Assembly: GCA_012295275.1 (NCBI GenBank)
Contig: CM022672.1
Location: 8,047,780 to 8,111,779 of the forward strand
Source: Chrysomallon squamiferum
Taxonomy: Eukaryota; Mollusca; Gastropoda; Neomphalida; Peltospiridae
Direction of reading: 5' to 3'
DNA length: 64,000 bases
The notes below the pieces were generated by a model. The model saw only the letters and a list, made by a program, of their open reading frames with translations, made no database searches and had not been told where the DNA came from. The translations under genes were made by a program, and so were the position numbers. This document shows positions 13,738 through 49,695 of this stretch, in pieces. Numbering within the stretch: the first letter of the stretch is position 1; each line of letters begins with the position of its first letter.

Positions 13738-14737
13738 AGTCTCTACGCGATTTTAGGAATAACAGCTCTATCCAAAATATTTACGAACGAATTAAAATAA
13801 ATTAATAGGACCATAGGACCAAAACACACTGTAATAAACATTACAATAGTCAATTTTAAGTTAATTCGAATCCCTAGAGATAAAATTAGAAAATGATTAA
13901 TTTGTTTAAGTAATAAAATAATTTCCTGTGCCAGTGCGTTCTTTAATTCATACATACATACATACATACATATCTATATGCTCCCATACACATATGATAT
14001 ACTTCTCTCACTCTCTCTAAGTTCGAATGTACGGAATATAATTATCTGACTGTGTAAACACTTTACAGTGTGTCAGCGTTTTGTTCCTGTTCAATATGGT
14101 TCACTTTCTGCGTATACGCCTCTGGAATTTAAATATTGGCTCATTCATTTGTCAAACTAATTTACTCAATACAAAAAAAGAGTAAATATAGACACGACAC
14201 CAGTTAAGAACGTGCAAAATAAATAAAGTAAAATAAAGTAAAGTAAAGTAAAATAAAGTAAAGTAAATAATTAAATTAAATTAAATTAAATTAAATTAAA
14301 TTAAAATTAACTGTCTTATTTTATTGTTATACATTGTTATCAGTTATAATAACCCACAACAATAAAATAATAATTTGAAAAACTAAAATTTGTTATTAAG
14401 TCTTTTAAAAGTAAGTAAAAAGTAAGATGTAGCAAGAACATGTACCAGGAAGTCACTGAATGCATGTCACTGTTGAGGACATTAATATTTAATAATTTTA
14501 ACATTTCTGTTAACTTTTTTTATTATTATTAATCTTTATTACTCATTTTGTTTTCATTTGTTTTATTTATTTCTCATTTTTGTATTGTTTATTTATTGTT
14601 GTTGTTATTTGATTTATTCTGTTCTGTCCATTTAACTTTATTAAACACATACATACGTACACACACATACAACCATACACACACATACACATATGCATAC
14701 ATACCTACTTACATACATACTTACATACATACAAAAC

Positions 14738-14828
<91 letters not shown>

Positions 14829-15085
14829 ATCGTTGATAATATTCTGTAATGTAATTGTATATCTATCAGTCTGTCTATCCATCCATCCATATGTATCTCT
14901 CCATCTATCTCTCTATCTTAACAAATACTGGAAGATTTAGGCTCATCGACTAAACATTTATCAAACCGCGTGTGACACGACAAATAATTACTTATCTCAT
15001 TTGTAGCAATCACCGACTGTCGTGTGCCGAATAGAGACAACAAATCGTTAAAACCGAGCAAAAATTAATAATTAATTGTACTCAC

Positions 15086-15143
15086 CTATCACCAAGATGT
15101 TAATCCATGCGCCCAGGATGATCTTCAAACATAACACTACCAT
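15086..15143 (-). CDS. Candidate minus-strand first exon encoding a signal peptide
   Basis: On the minus strand an ATG in good context (AAAATGG) opens 19 codons, MVVLCLKIILGAWINILVI, a hydrophobic signal-peptide-like stretch. A consensus donor (G|GTGAGT) follows directly in phase 1, the phase used by the secreted modules of the neighbouring receptors. The same exon is kept in the B-C spacer with few changes. No partner exon is recognisable further down the minus strand before the end of copy A, so it may be an orphaned first exon of a divergent gene. Confidence 0.4.
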
Positions 15144-15484
15144 TTTGTTTTTTCTTTTCTCTTAAGTCAGTCTGTAAGTAAAATGGTGTTTAGTTATAAC
15201 TTATATATTCGTTTCGCGAATGTTGTTGCTACAGCACAGTACACAAAACGGTCACACTAAGCATGCGCAGAAGCGACGGAAGACCAAGTACAAGTCGTGA
15301 CATGCGTTCATCCTCGAGCCGGCTCGCCTAAGACTTGTAGTTTTTTAATTGTTGAACGGGCACAGTTAATCGTTACAACATTACACACGTGTGGACACAC
15401 CCTAGCAGCTTAGCGGCATTCCCTTCGCGTTAGTAAGCGGGGAACCGGGCAATGCGAGCCATGAAGCATTTAATTGAATAGTCT

Positions 15485-15498
15485 ATAACCATGGCAAC
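15485..15498. promoter_or_regulatory. X-box-like site (RFX half-sites), A-B spacer
   Basis: ATAACCATGGCAAC differs by only the first base from the RFX consensus GTNRCC-N2-RGYAAC. The equivalent in the next spacer matches it fully. It lies about 340 bp upstream of the minus-strand signal-peptide exon. Confidence 0.35.
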
Positions 15499-16564
15499 GG
15501 AGAACCACAATTTTTAACAATAGCCAGTTGCGATACTTTGATAAATAAATAATGCTGTTTTTTCTTTTTCAATATTCGTAGAATTTTTTTTTTTGATGTG
15601 AAAGCTAATGTCTGTGGCTATAATAATTAATGCTTAACGATTCCAATGTAAAAATTACAAATTCAATGACAAGATATAATATATAGATTGTAATTGGAGC
15701 ATGTAGTTAACGTTTTAATACAGCAGGTATAAACGAAGGTTTACGTGCATTTTATCGATCAGAAGGAGACTGTTTGTTACACATGTAGAAAGTGAAACAG
15801 AGCATTTCGCTTTCAAGTCATGGATACGCTGATAACTGGAAATTATGGTATGTTCCCAAAACTGGCAGTCTCCAGAATATGTAATCGGTGAGGTGTTATA
15901 ATCCGCTCCAGAAATGGAAAAACTGGCGTGAGCAATTAAGGCCAATTTAGAGGCATGAAGAACAGAGAGAGCGATTAACGAGATCAACTTTAATGAGCAT
16001 TGAAGAGCAGAAGTGATTCGGAATAGAGATTGCAAGAAAATTAATGTTTGCAGACATGAAATTAATGTTGTATCTCAGTAAAATTTGGAGACAGGAAATA
16101 CTACCAATTTTAACAAGATCAGTGGATATAGGTATGCACGGCAGATTAATAACAAGAATGTCATGGAGATGTCTGTATTCGAGGTGCCTTGTCACCGTGA
16201 CTACTACACCAGATGGGACTGTGGTCAGGAGAGGTAAAGACCACATCCATTCCTCGGATGAGAGCGAAGTTGCAGTCCACCTACTGACCAACACCATGCA
16301 TATATACATATATTATTTGAATGCCTGTGAATGCATGAATACCGCCAAAACTTCAAGTAATAGGTCACGAGTTCAAATCAATCACTGGCTTTATCAATCA
16401 CTAGCTGATAGTTAGCTGAGACTATTCATATCCAGTCAGGCGTTTCTTCGCCATGGTGTTCACAACATGCATGCATGAAGGAGGGCAGTGCCAAAGCCGT
16501 CTGGGTTTCTTACAGACAATGTACACTGCGGACCTTCGAACTGATCAATACACAAGTCATAAAT

Positions 16565-28806
<12,242 letters not shown>

Positions 28807-29334
28807 GGAAACAAACACGGTACTCTGGATAGTTATTTCGGAATCTCGTCCCAGTATTTTCCTTATGAATAATGTTATAAATTAAACACAGAGTATTTTT
28901 TTTTTTTTTTTTTTTTGTTTAAATGACAGATTTACTTAAAATATCAGACCAGCAGCCTCGGACTAACGAAGCTTCTTGTAAACGGAATCCGAGGATAAAG
29001 TTTTCATTTTTGTTTTGTAACTGAAATTATTTACTAATGACCTGTATTTGTGAAGAAGCGATTTGAAATCTTTACATTCTGTGATAATGTAGACTAACCA
29101 TTTTAGCATTAATTTTAGCATTCGTTGAATTATTCTCCAAATATATTATTATGATTTTATTCGTATCACTCGGTAGTTAATAATGTACAGAATATTTACC
29201 AATTTATACTGTGAGCAGTATTTGTAAAGAAGCAGCCGTTTTAGAATTTAGCATTCATTAACTGTATTTCGATTTTCTATTTTATTTATTGTTACTAATA
29301 ACAACATTAATTAATAAGGTTTGTTGTTGTTGAA

Positions 29335-29602
29335 TGGCATGCAGAGGTCTGGAGATGCCTGGGGGTAACTCCTGGACTGAATGCCCCAAAGACTCGAGTA
29401 TGAGGCCTGGTATTGAGAAATATTATGAGAAAGAAAGATATTTTGAATATAAACACAGATGAAACATAAAATAAACACTTTATTCGATTTAAATATAAAT
29501 CAACCACATTTATTAAGTTCTTTTCTCTTATTGGATGCCCACTGCCCCCCCATTTGGAAGCCAGAGCCACCGCCCCTTCGGCACCCCCTCTGCACGCCAC
29601 TG
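29335..29602. mobile_element. Short inverted-repeat element (MITE-like), most complete copy
   Basis: The left end TGGCATGCAGAGG is matched by the inverted right end (TGGCGTGCAGAGG on the minus strand), 12 of 13 bases. The about 268-bp body has no coding capacity. TTGTT lies at or near both ends and could be a target duplication, but the left flank is a TTG repeat, which weakens this. The family is not recognised. Confidence 0.42.
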
Positions 29603-29997
29603 TTGTTATAAACTGTTTTTATTTGTAATATTTTAACTAAGAACAAGAATCATTGCTAAAATAATAATAATAATGAATAAATAATATAATAAAATAAATA
29701 ACATAAAATAAATAAATAATTTTAATAATGTAATAATGTTAATAACAATATAATAAAAATAAAAAGAAGGTCTCCACGCGATTTTCGGAATAACAGCTCT
29801 ATCCAAAATATTTACGAACGAATTAAAATAAATTGATAGGACCATAGGACCAAAACACACTGTAATAAACATTATAATGGTTAATTTTAAGTTAAATCGA
29901 ATCCCTAGAGATAAAATTAAATAATAAAAGAATTTCCTGTGCCAGTGCGTTCTTTAATTCATACATACATACATACATACATACATACATACATACA

Positions 29998-30028
<31 letters not shown>

Positions 30029-30768
30029 CGATATGCACCCATACACATATGATATACTTCTCTCTCTCTCTCTAAGTTCGAATGTACGGAATATAATTAT
30101 CTGACTGTGTAAACACTTTACAGTGTGTCAGCGTTTTGTTCCTGTTCAATATGGTTCACTTTCTGCGTATACGCCTCTGGAATTTAAATATTGGCTCATT
30201 CATTTGTCAAACTAATTTACTCAATACAAAAAAAGAGTAAATATAGACACGACACCAGTTAAGAACGTGCAAAATAAATAAAGTAAAATAAAGTAAAGTA
30301 AAGTAAAATAAAGTAAAGTAAATAATTAAATTAAATTAAATTAAATTAAATAAAATTAAAATTAACTGTCTTATTTTATTGTTATACATTGTTATCAGTT
30401 ATAATAACCCACAACAATAAAATAATAATTTGAAAAACTAAAATTTGTTATTAAGTCTTTTAAAAGTAAGTAAAAAGTAAGATGTAGCAAGAACATGTAC
30501 CAGGAAGTCACTGAATGCATGTCACTGTTGAGGACATTAATATTTAATAATTTTAACATTTCTGTTAACTTTTTTTATTATTATTAATCTTTATTACTCA
30601 TTTTGTTTTCATTTGTTTTATTTATTTCTCATTTTTGTATTGTTTATTTATTGTTGTTGTTATTTGATTTATTCTGTTCTGTCCATTTAACTTTATTAAG
30701 AACATACATGTGTACATACTCATACAACCATACACACATACATACATACCTACTTACATACATAGATA

Positions 30769-30801
<33 letters not shown>

Positions 30802-31052
30802 AATTGTTGATAAATATTCTGTAATGTAATTGTATTTCTATCGATCTGTCTATCAATATGTCTAACTCCATCTATCTCTCTATCTTAACAAATACTGGAA
30901 GATTTAAGCTCATCGACTAAACATTTATCAAACCGCGTGTGACACGATAAATAATTACTTATCTCATTTGTAGCAATCACCGACTGTCGTGTGCCGAATA
31001 GAGACAACAAATCGTTAAAACCGAGCAAAAATTAATAATTAATTGTACTCAC

Positions 31053-31110
31053 CTATCACCAAGATGTTAATCCATGCGGCCAGGATGATTTTCAAACATA
31101 ACACTCCCAT
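31053..31110 (-). CDS. Candidate minus-strand signal-peptide exon, second copy
   Basis: This is the duplicate of the 15086-15143 exon. It reads MGVLCLKIILAAWINILVI, then a phase-1 G|GTGAGT donor. The start codon, hydrophobic core and donor are all kept. No downstream partner exon is seen. Confidence 0.4.
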
Positions 31111-31457
31111 TTTGTTTTTTCTTTTCTCTTAGTTAGTCTGTAAGTTAGTCTGTAAGTAAAATGGTTTTAAATTATAACGTCCATACTCGTTTTGCGAATG
31201 TTGTTGCTACAGCACAGTACACAAAACGGTCACACTAAGCATGCGCAGAAGCGACGGAAGACCAAGTACAAGTCGTGACATGCGTTTATCGCTCGCCTAA
31301 GACTTGTAGTTTTTTAATTGTTGAACGGGCACAGTTAATCGTTACAACATTACACACGTGTGGACACACCCTAGCAGCTTAGCGGCATTCCCTTCGCGTT
31401 AGTAAGCGGGGAACCGGGCAATGCGAGCCACCTGTGAAGCATTTAATTGAATGGTCT

Positions 31458-31471
31458 GTAACCATGGCAAC
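31458..31471. promoter_or_regulatory. X-box match, B-C spacer
   Basis: GTAACCATGGCAAC fits the RFX consensus GTNRCC-N2-RGYAAC at every position. It is about 350 bp upstream of the minus-strand signal-peptide exon and about 840 bp upstream of copy C exon 1, so it could serve either direction. Confidence 0.42.
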
Positions 31472-32308
31472 GGAGAAACACAATTTTTAACAATAGCCAG
31501 TTGCAATACTTTGATTCGTAGAAGGTTTTTTTTTTTTTTTTTTTTCCTATTATGAAAGCTAATGTCTGTGGCTTTAATATTCATGCTTAACGATTCCAAT
31601 CTAATAATATTTAAAATATTATTAAAAATTTTTTTTATAAAATTCAGTGACAAGATATAATATATAGATTGTAACTGGAGCATGTAGTTAAGATTTTAAT
31701 ACCGCAGGTATAAAGGAAGGTTTACGTGCATTTTATCGATCACAAGGAGACTGTTTCACACACATGTAGAAAGTGAAACAGAGTAACGGTTTTGCAGAAA
31801 ACAAGCTGAAACACAGTATCGATACCACGGCATTTCGCTTTCAAATCATGGATACGCTGATAACTGGAACTTACGCGACGGCACTAAAAGTGTTCAATGT
31901 ATGACCTGGCAAGACTTGATCTCTCAGCTATTTATAACCACATTGTTATTTTGCCGCGTGACGCGATCGAAGGTAAAAATACATTAATAATAACATGTGT
32001 GCTGTTTACATATATGTAAGATATATATATATATTATTTGAATGCCTGTGGATGGATTAATACCGCCAAAACGTCAAGTAATAGGTCACGAGTTCAAATC
32101 AATCACTGGCTTTATGTATGGCTGGTGGTTAGCTGAGAGTATTCATATCCAGTCAGGCGTTTCTTCGCCATGGTGTTGACAACGTGCATGTATGGCAGGA
32201 GGGCTGTGCCAAAGACGTCTGGGTTTCTTACAGACAACGTACACTGACCGGCACTGCAGACACTAGATAAGGATATATTTCGGACTGATCAACACACAAG
32301 TCACAAAT

Positions 32309-44997
<12,689 letters not shown>

Positions 44998-46426
44998 TGA
45001 CGAGTGGTTATAAATTAAACACAGAGTGATTGTTTTTTTTTTTAAATGACAGATTTGCTTAAATTATCACACCAGCAGCCTCGGACTAACGAAGCTTCTT
45101 GTTAACGGAAACCGAGGATAAAGTTTTTATTTTTGTTTTGTTTTATCCGCTGGTAGGTGACTGAAATAATTTACTAATTTTCAGTTGTGACCTGTCTTTG
45201 TGAAGAATCGATTTGAAATCTTTACATTCTGTGATAATGTAGACTAACCATTTTAGCTATAATTTTAGTATTCGTTGAATTATTCTCCAAATATATTATT
45301 ATGATTTTATTCGTATCACTCGGTAGTTAATAATGTACAGAATATTTACCAATTTATACTGTGAGCAGTATTTGTAAAGAAGCAGCCGTTTTAGAATTTA
45401 GCATTCATTAACTGTATTTCGATTTTCTATTTTATTTATTGTTACTAATAACAACATTAATTAATAAGGTTTGTTGTTGTTGAATGGCATGCAAAGGTCT
45501 GGAGATGTCCGGGGCCAAATCCTTGACTGAATGCCCCAAAGACTCGAGTATAAGGCCTGGTATTGAGAAATATTATGAGAAAGAAAGATATTTTGAATAT
45601 AAACACAGATGAAAAATAATAACAATAATAAATAATAAAATAACATAAAATAAAATAAATGAATAAATAAATAAATAAAAATAAACTAATAATGTTAATA
45701 ACAATAAAATAAAAAGAAGGTAAGGAAAAAAGATGAAGAAAAATATTAGGAGTGCAGTTAAATATAGTAATAAACACTGTATAATAATTTTATTTTTAAT
45801 CTTCCATTATTTTAGTTACTGTTTATTCTGTTTATATACATACATATTTATATAACTTCTGTTCTGTCTTCCTTTTGTTTATTACCGCTGTTTTCTCTTA
45901 ATGCATGTTTTTATTGTTAACTGTCAAGTGCCAAATATACTTCTGTGATATTTTGCTACAAATAAAATGCTAAATTTAGTTTGAAATTTTTATGATCATG
46001 TAGCGTTCTAGCCATTATTATACAACATCTGACTTGCAAAAGCTTTTATAAAGACTTACAACCTATTTTCAAATTTTATAGTTTTTTTAGCTTTGTATTT
46101 TAAAACATATTTTTTTCCCTCTATTAATTCGTTTTCTGTAGAACTGACAAATGGGTACAATAATAGCTACATCTGAATACCATACCAGTCAAAATACATT
46201 TGATAGATCTAAAGCAAATACAATAATAATCAATAATAATAATGAATATTCGATAATGGTATGTATTTTGAATCTAGTGACAAGATGACTATTTGAGTTT
46301 ACTGGAAAAACGTGGGTTTTACTGATAAATTCAATCACAAATTTTTATTGATTTATTAATTAAATATATTAGTGTAATTGTTCCTGTAAAAGCAATAATG
46401 TGCATGAAATATGTCTCCATAAAGTG

Positions 46427-46468
<42 letters not shown>

Positions 46469-47602
46469 GTGTTGCGCGCGCGCCTGTGTATGTATTAATA
46501 TCAGTGATGTCATGAAAAAATATTTAAAAAACGTTACTAAAAGGATTCTTTATTTACACTAAGACATGACCAATTATATCTATTTATAATTAACAACCCA
46601 GTTGTAAATGTTTGCAGAAATAAAAGTGATATATTACGTAATACTTTGTTTTCTTGTCTCTTTTATTGTTATTTTAATAGATCATTATTCGTTCAGTGCT
46701 GTTGTTTTGTTGTGGTTATTGTTGTTTTTTGTTATTTGTTTTGATTTTTTTTTTTCTTTGTCACATTTATATTATTTTTATTTATTTATTAATCATACAT
46801 GAAGTTAAAAAAATAAATAAATAAATATTGTTCCTGTAATTTTGTGTATATGCAGTTGTACTAATAATATTAATAAATAAAAGCTAAAGGAAAGTAAAAG
46901 ACACACACACACACAAACGCACACACACACACGCACACACACATTTAAAAGAAATGAAGGAATTGATAGCATGCGTGATGTTGGTAATTTTAAAATTCTG
47001 AGTTAATAAAAAGAGTTGAAATTATTTATCGTGGATTTATATTAATTGTTCGGTCACTGTATGGGTTCTGTTCTAAGAGAAGGTAACCATAACGGTAATA
47101 AACTGGTATTGTAAACAGTTACGACAGAGAGAGAACCAGATATTTCAAATGAGTATTGGTTAAGATGTGTTAAATGTAACGTCTTACTTTGCTATCAACG
47201 TAAAACGTACTTTGATAGCTAAAATTAAAAACTAAATATTTAATAAAAAGTGACACATGATAAAGTGCAATAAATGTAAATTATATTTTTGTCACTAATT
47301 ATTATTTGCAAGTATAATAATTAGCACTGTCACTCTCTGTATTATATTTAAAATTCAGATTCACACCCAGTGCACAGTACGAATGATGGATTCTCCAGAA
47401 TTTTAGTTAACTCAGAAGCATATATTGCTTTTGTTGAAGATACATTGAATCATGTACAGAAACTCTCCACCAGAACAAAGATCAACGACAAATGATGTTT
47501 TTTTATTAATGAAAGCCTCAAACGTTCCACTGATAAAATTATAACTTATTCTTCAAAAATACATTTGAAATAAAAGCTATATATGCTAGGTTCGCGCGCG
47601 CG

Positions 47603-47658
<56 letters not shown>

Positions 47659-47909
47659 AACGCATACAGACGTACATATATATACATATAACAGACATAC
47701 ACTTACAAATAAACACACATACACAAAGCAATAGTTGTGAAATCCTATGAAAAGACCTTTATTTATTTATTTATTTATTTATTTATTTCTTTGAATAATC
47801 AAAAATAATGATTAATTAATTTATGAAACATGACTAGTTGGAAATCATATAGTTACAGTATTTATAAAAAATTTAATGTATTTACAAATATATATTATTA
47901 TAATTAATA

Positions 47910-47956
<47 letters not shown>

Positions 47957-49695
47957 ATACAATTCATAAACACATAAAAGGAAATTTTAAAATTAAAGTC
48001 ATTTTATATATTTATTTATTACTGTTCCTTTGTTTCTGTTTTACGATGCGAGTTTTGTTTTTACTTTTGACGTAATCAACCGTTTTTAATCGGAGCCGTT
48101 GCTATGGACGCGGTAAAGGAATTTTAACAACGAAGAACACAAACCCGGAAGTGTATTCTACCAATCACTAAAACGGAATAAAATACCGCGAAATCAAACA
48201 AAATTTGTTTTGTACGAACCATAGAGTAAAACTGTGATTTATCGATCTCTTTAAATTGATTTTTGTTATTTAACTTTCGTGGTATCCGTCTGAAGTGTTT
48301 ACAGAATGATAAATTATCTCCTATGGGCGCCGATTACATAGACAAGTATCAAAATCGACACAAAAACATCAGAATAATGAGAATGGACATTCAATGATTA
48401 ATCTGAATACTAAACAATTTGCGGTTGCTTGGGCGGTTCCACAAACGCTTAAATGGGGATTTCGGTGGATTAATATTTATCATTACTTTCTACAAGTAGA
48501 ACAATCAGGTAAATTGACATGCAGTCGTAATAAGAATCAGCTGAATATGTTACGTGTTTATAAAACAACTAACAGCAGTAATGAGCTGTGTTTACTTTTA
48601 ATACTAAATAATATTTCATATTCAAATTGATGGTTTTGTTTGTTTTTCGTCTGTTTTGTGTTCTGTTTTGTTTTGTTTTATTTTTTATATATGTTTGTTG
48701 TTGTTTTATTTTTGTTTGCTTTTTATGTTTAACATAAATGTATATGTGAATAAATTGTTACAGTCCTCAACAATTTTCAGTCAGATTTGAAATATAATAA
48801 AATATAATAAAAACAAAATAAAAGTGTGAGTAAACATCATATGTTAAGTGTTTTAATCAATATCAAAGACTGACTGCCCACCTCAGTATGTGAATATTTT
48901 CAATATAATTACGCAGTTTGACAGATTTGTTTGTTACAACATTATACACTGTTTCAGTTATACAGTATTCTGTTTTATATCAGTCAGTTTCTTCGTACAG
49001 TAATAATATACCTACCTTTTTCTTACTTTTTTTTTTTTTCCGAATAACCATGCTTATACATTATTTTAATTTGTCTGTGTACAAGATATATTTTATGAGT
49101 TAATTTATTCATATAGTTATTAGTTTCTAACTCCCATAGTCAATGTGTTTTGCACAGTTGTCATTAAGAATTTATTCATTTCTACTTTATAATGTTGTTG
49201 TTGTTGTTGTTATTTTTTTATTATCATTTTTTTTTTTTTTTTTTTTTTTTTTTGATCCTGACTTATTAGACATTCAGGAAACTACTGATCTAAAAACGAG
49301 TTAAGTGATTACATGTAACATATTGATTTCCACCTCCTATTGATGTAATTACACAAAAGCCTGCTGAATGCTTTTGGTACTTGTCTGACTTAAAACAGAT
49401 CAAACACACTGAGACAAAGGTAATTCTGGACACAGTGTGCACTGTGTTATATCATGTTTGATAACATCACTAATCACCACATATACTCAGTACAGAGTTT
49501 TAACATAACAGCTTCTGATCTTACAGTACAGTGAACACACAGAATTTGATTAGAAATGTATTTATTTATTATTTTGTTTACTTGTTTTTTGTTTGTTTGT
49601 TTATTTCTTTGTCTATTTGTTTATTTATTTAATTATATGTGTATTTGTTTGTTTGTTTGTTTTAGGTGAATATTTTGGAGCACTGAATACATAAA
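44998..49695. other. Spacer between RPTP copy C and the WD40 gene
   Basis: The first 1.4 kb is copy C duplicated spacer. The rest is unique AT-rich sequence with GT/CA tracts (46427-46466, 46905-46942, 47602-47650) and AAAT runs (47909-47958). A short GC-richer stretch at 48050-48200 contains TGACGTAA and GTTGCTATGG and is the best candidate for the WD40 gene promoter. A non-coding first exon ending CAG|GTAAAT at 48508 is possible. The acceptor GTTTTAG before 49666 shows that some 5' UTR exon exists upstream. Confidence 0.5.
45485..45615. mobile_element. Short inverted-repeat element, left part only (copy C spacer)
   Basis: It matches the left 130 bases or so of the 29335-29602 element and then passes into AAT-rich sequence. 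Its presence in all three spacers, truncated differently, puts the insertion before the triplication. Confidence 0.35.

Larger units (their letters stand above)
12114..16564. other. Spacer between RPTP copies A and B
   Basis: This is AT-rich, repeat-rich sequence. It holds the short inverted-repeat element, the retroelement fragment, a CATA run near 13950, AGTAA and TTAAA tracts at 14222-14310, CATA/AAT/AAAT tracts at 14640-14829, a minus-strand signal-peptide-like exon at 15086-15143, a CpG-richer block near 15240-15450 and an X-box-like site near 15485. The last few hundred bases before 16565 probably include the copy B promoter or 5' UTR. A TTTCTTACAG acceptor-like site at about 16507-16516 suggests a possible 5' UTR intron. 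Confidence 0.6.
28807..32308. other. Spacer between RPTP copies B and C
   Basis: This matches the A-B spacer in most places but lacks about 0.9 kb (A 12,837-13,740), including the retroelement fragment. It has a long CATA microsatellite at 29961-30026, the complete short inverted-repeat element, the minus-strand signal-peptide-like exon, a full X-box match and the upstream region of copy C exon 1. Confidence 0.6.

Noticed and set aside
16355-16400. tRNA B-box-like GAGTTCAAATC, also at 32090, suggesting a SINE
   Set aside because: The only A-box-like match (GTTAGCTGAGA) lies downstream instead of upstream, and the sequence occurs only in the duplicated spacer. Not enough for a SINE or tRNA call.
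48394-48630. 78-codon open frame upstream of the WD40 gene
   Set aside because: No domain. The stretch is better read as promoter or a possible 5' UTR exon ending at 48508.
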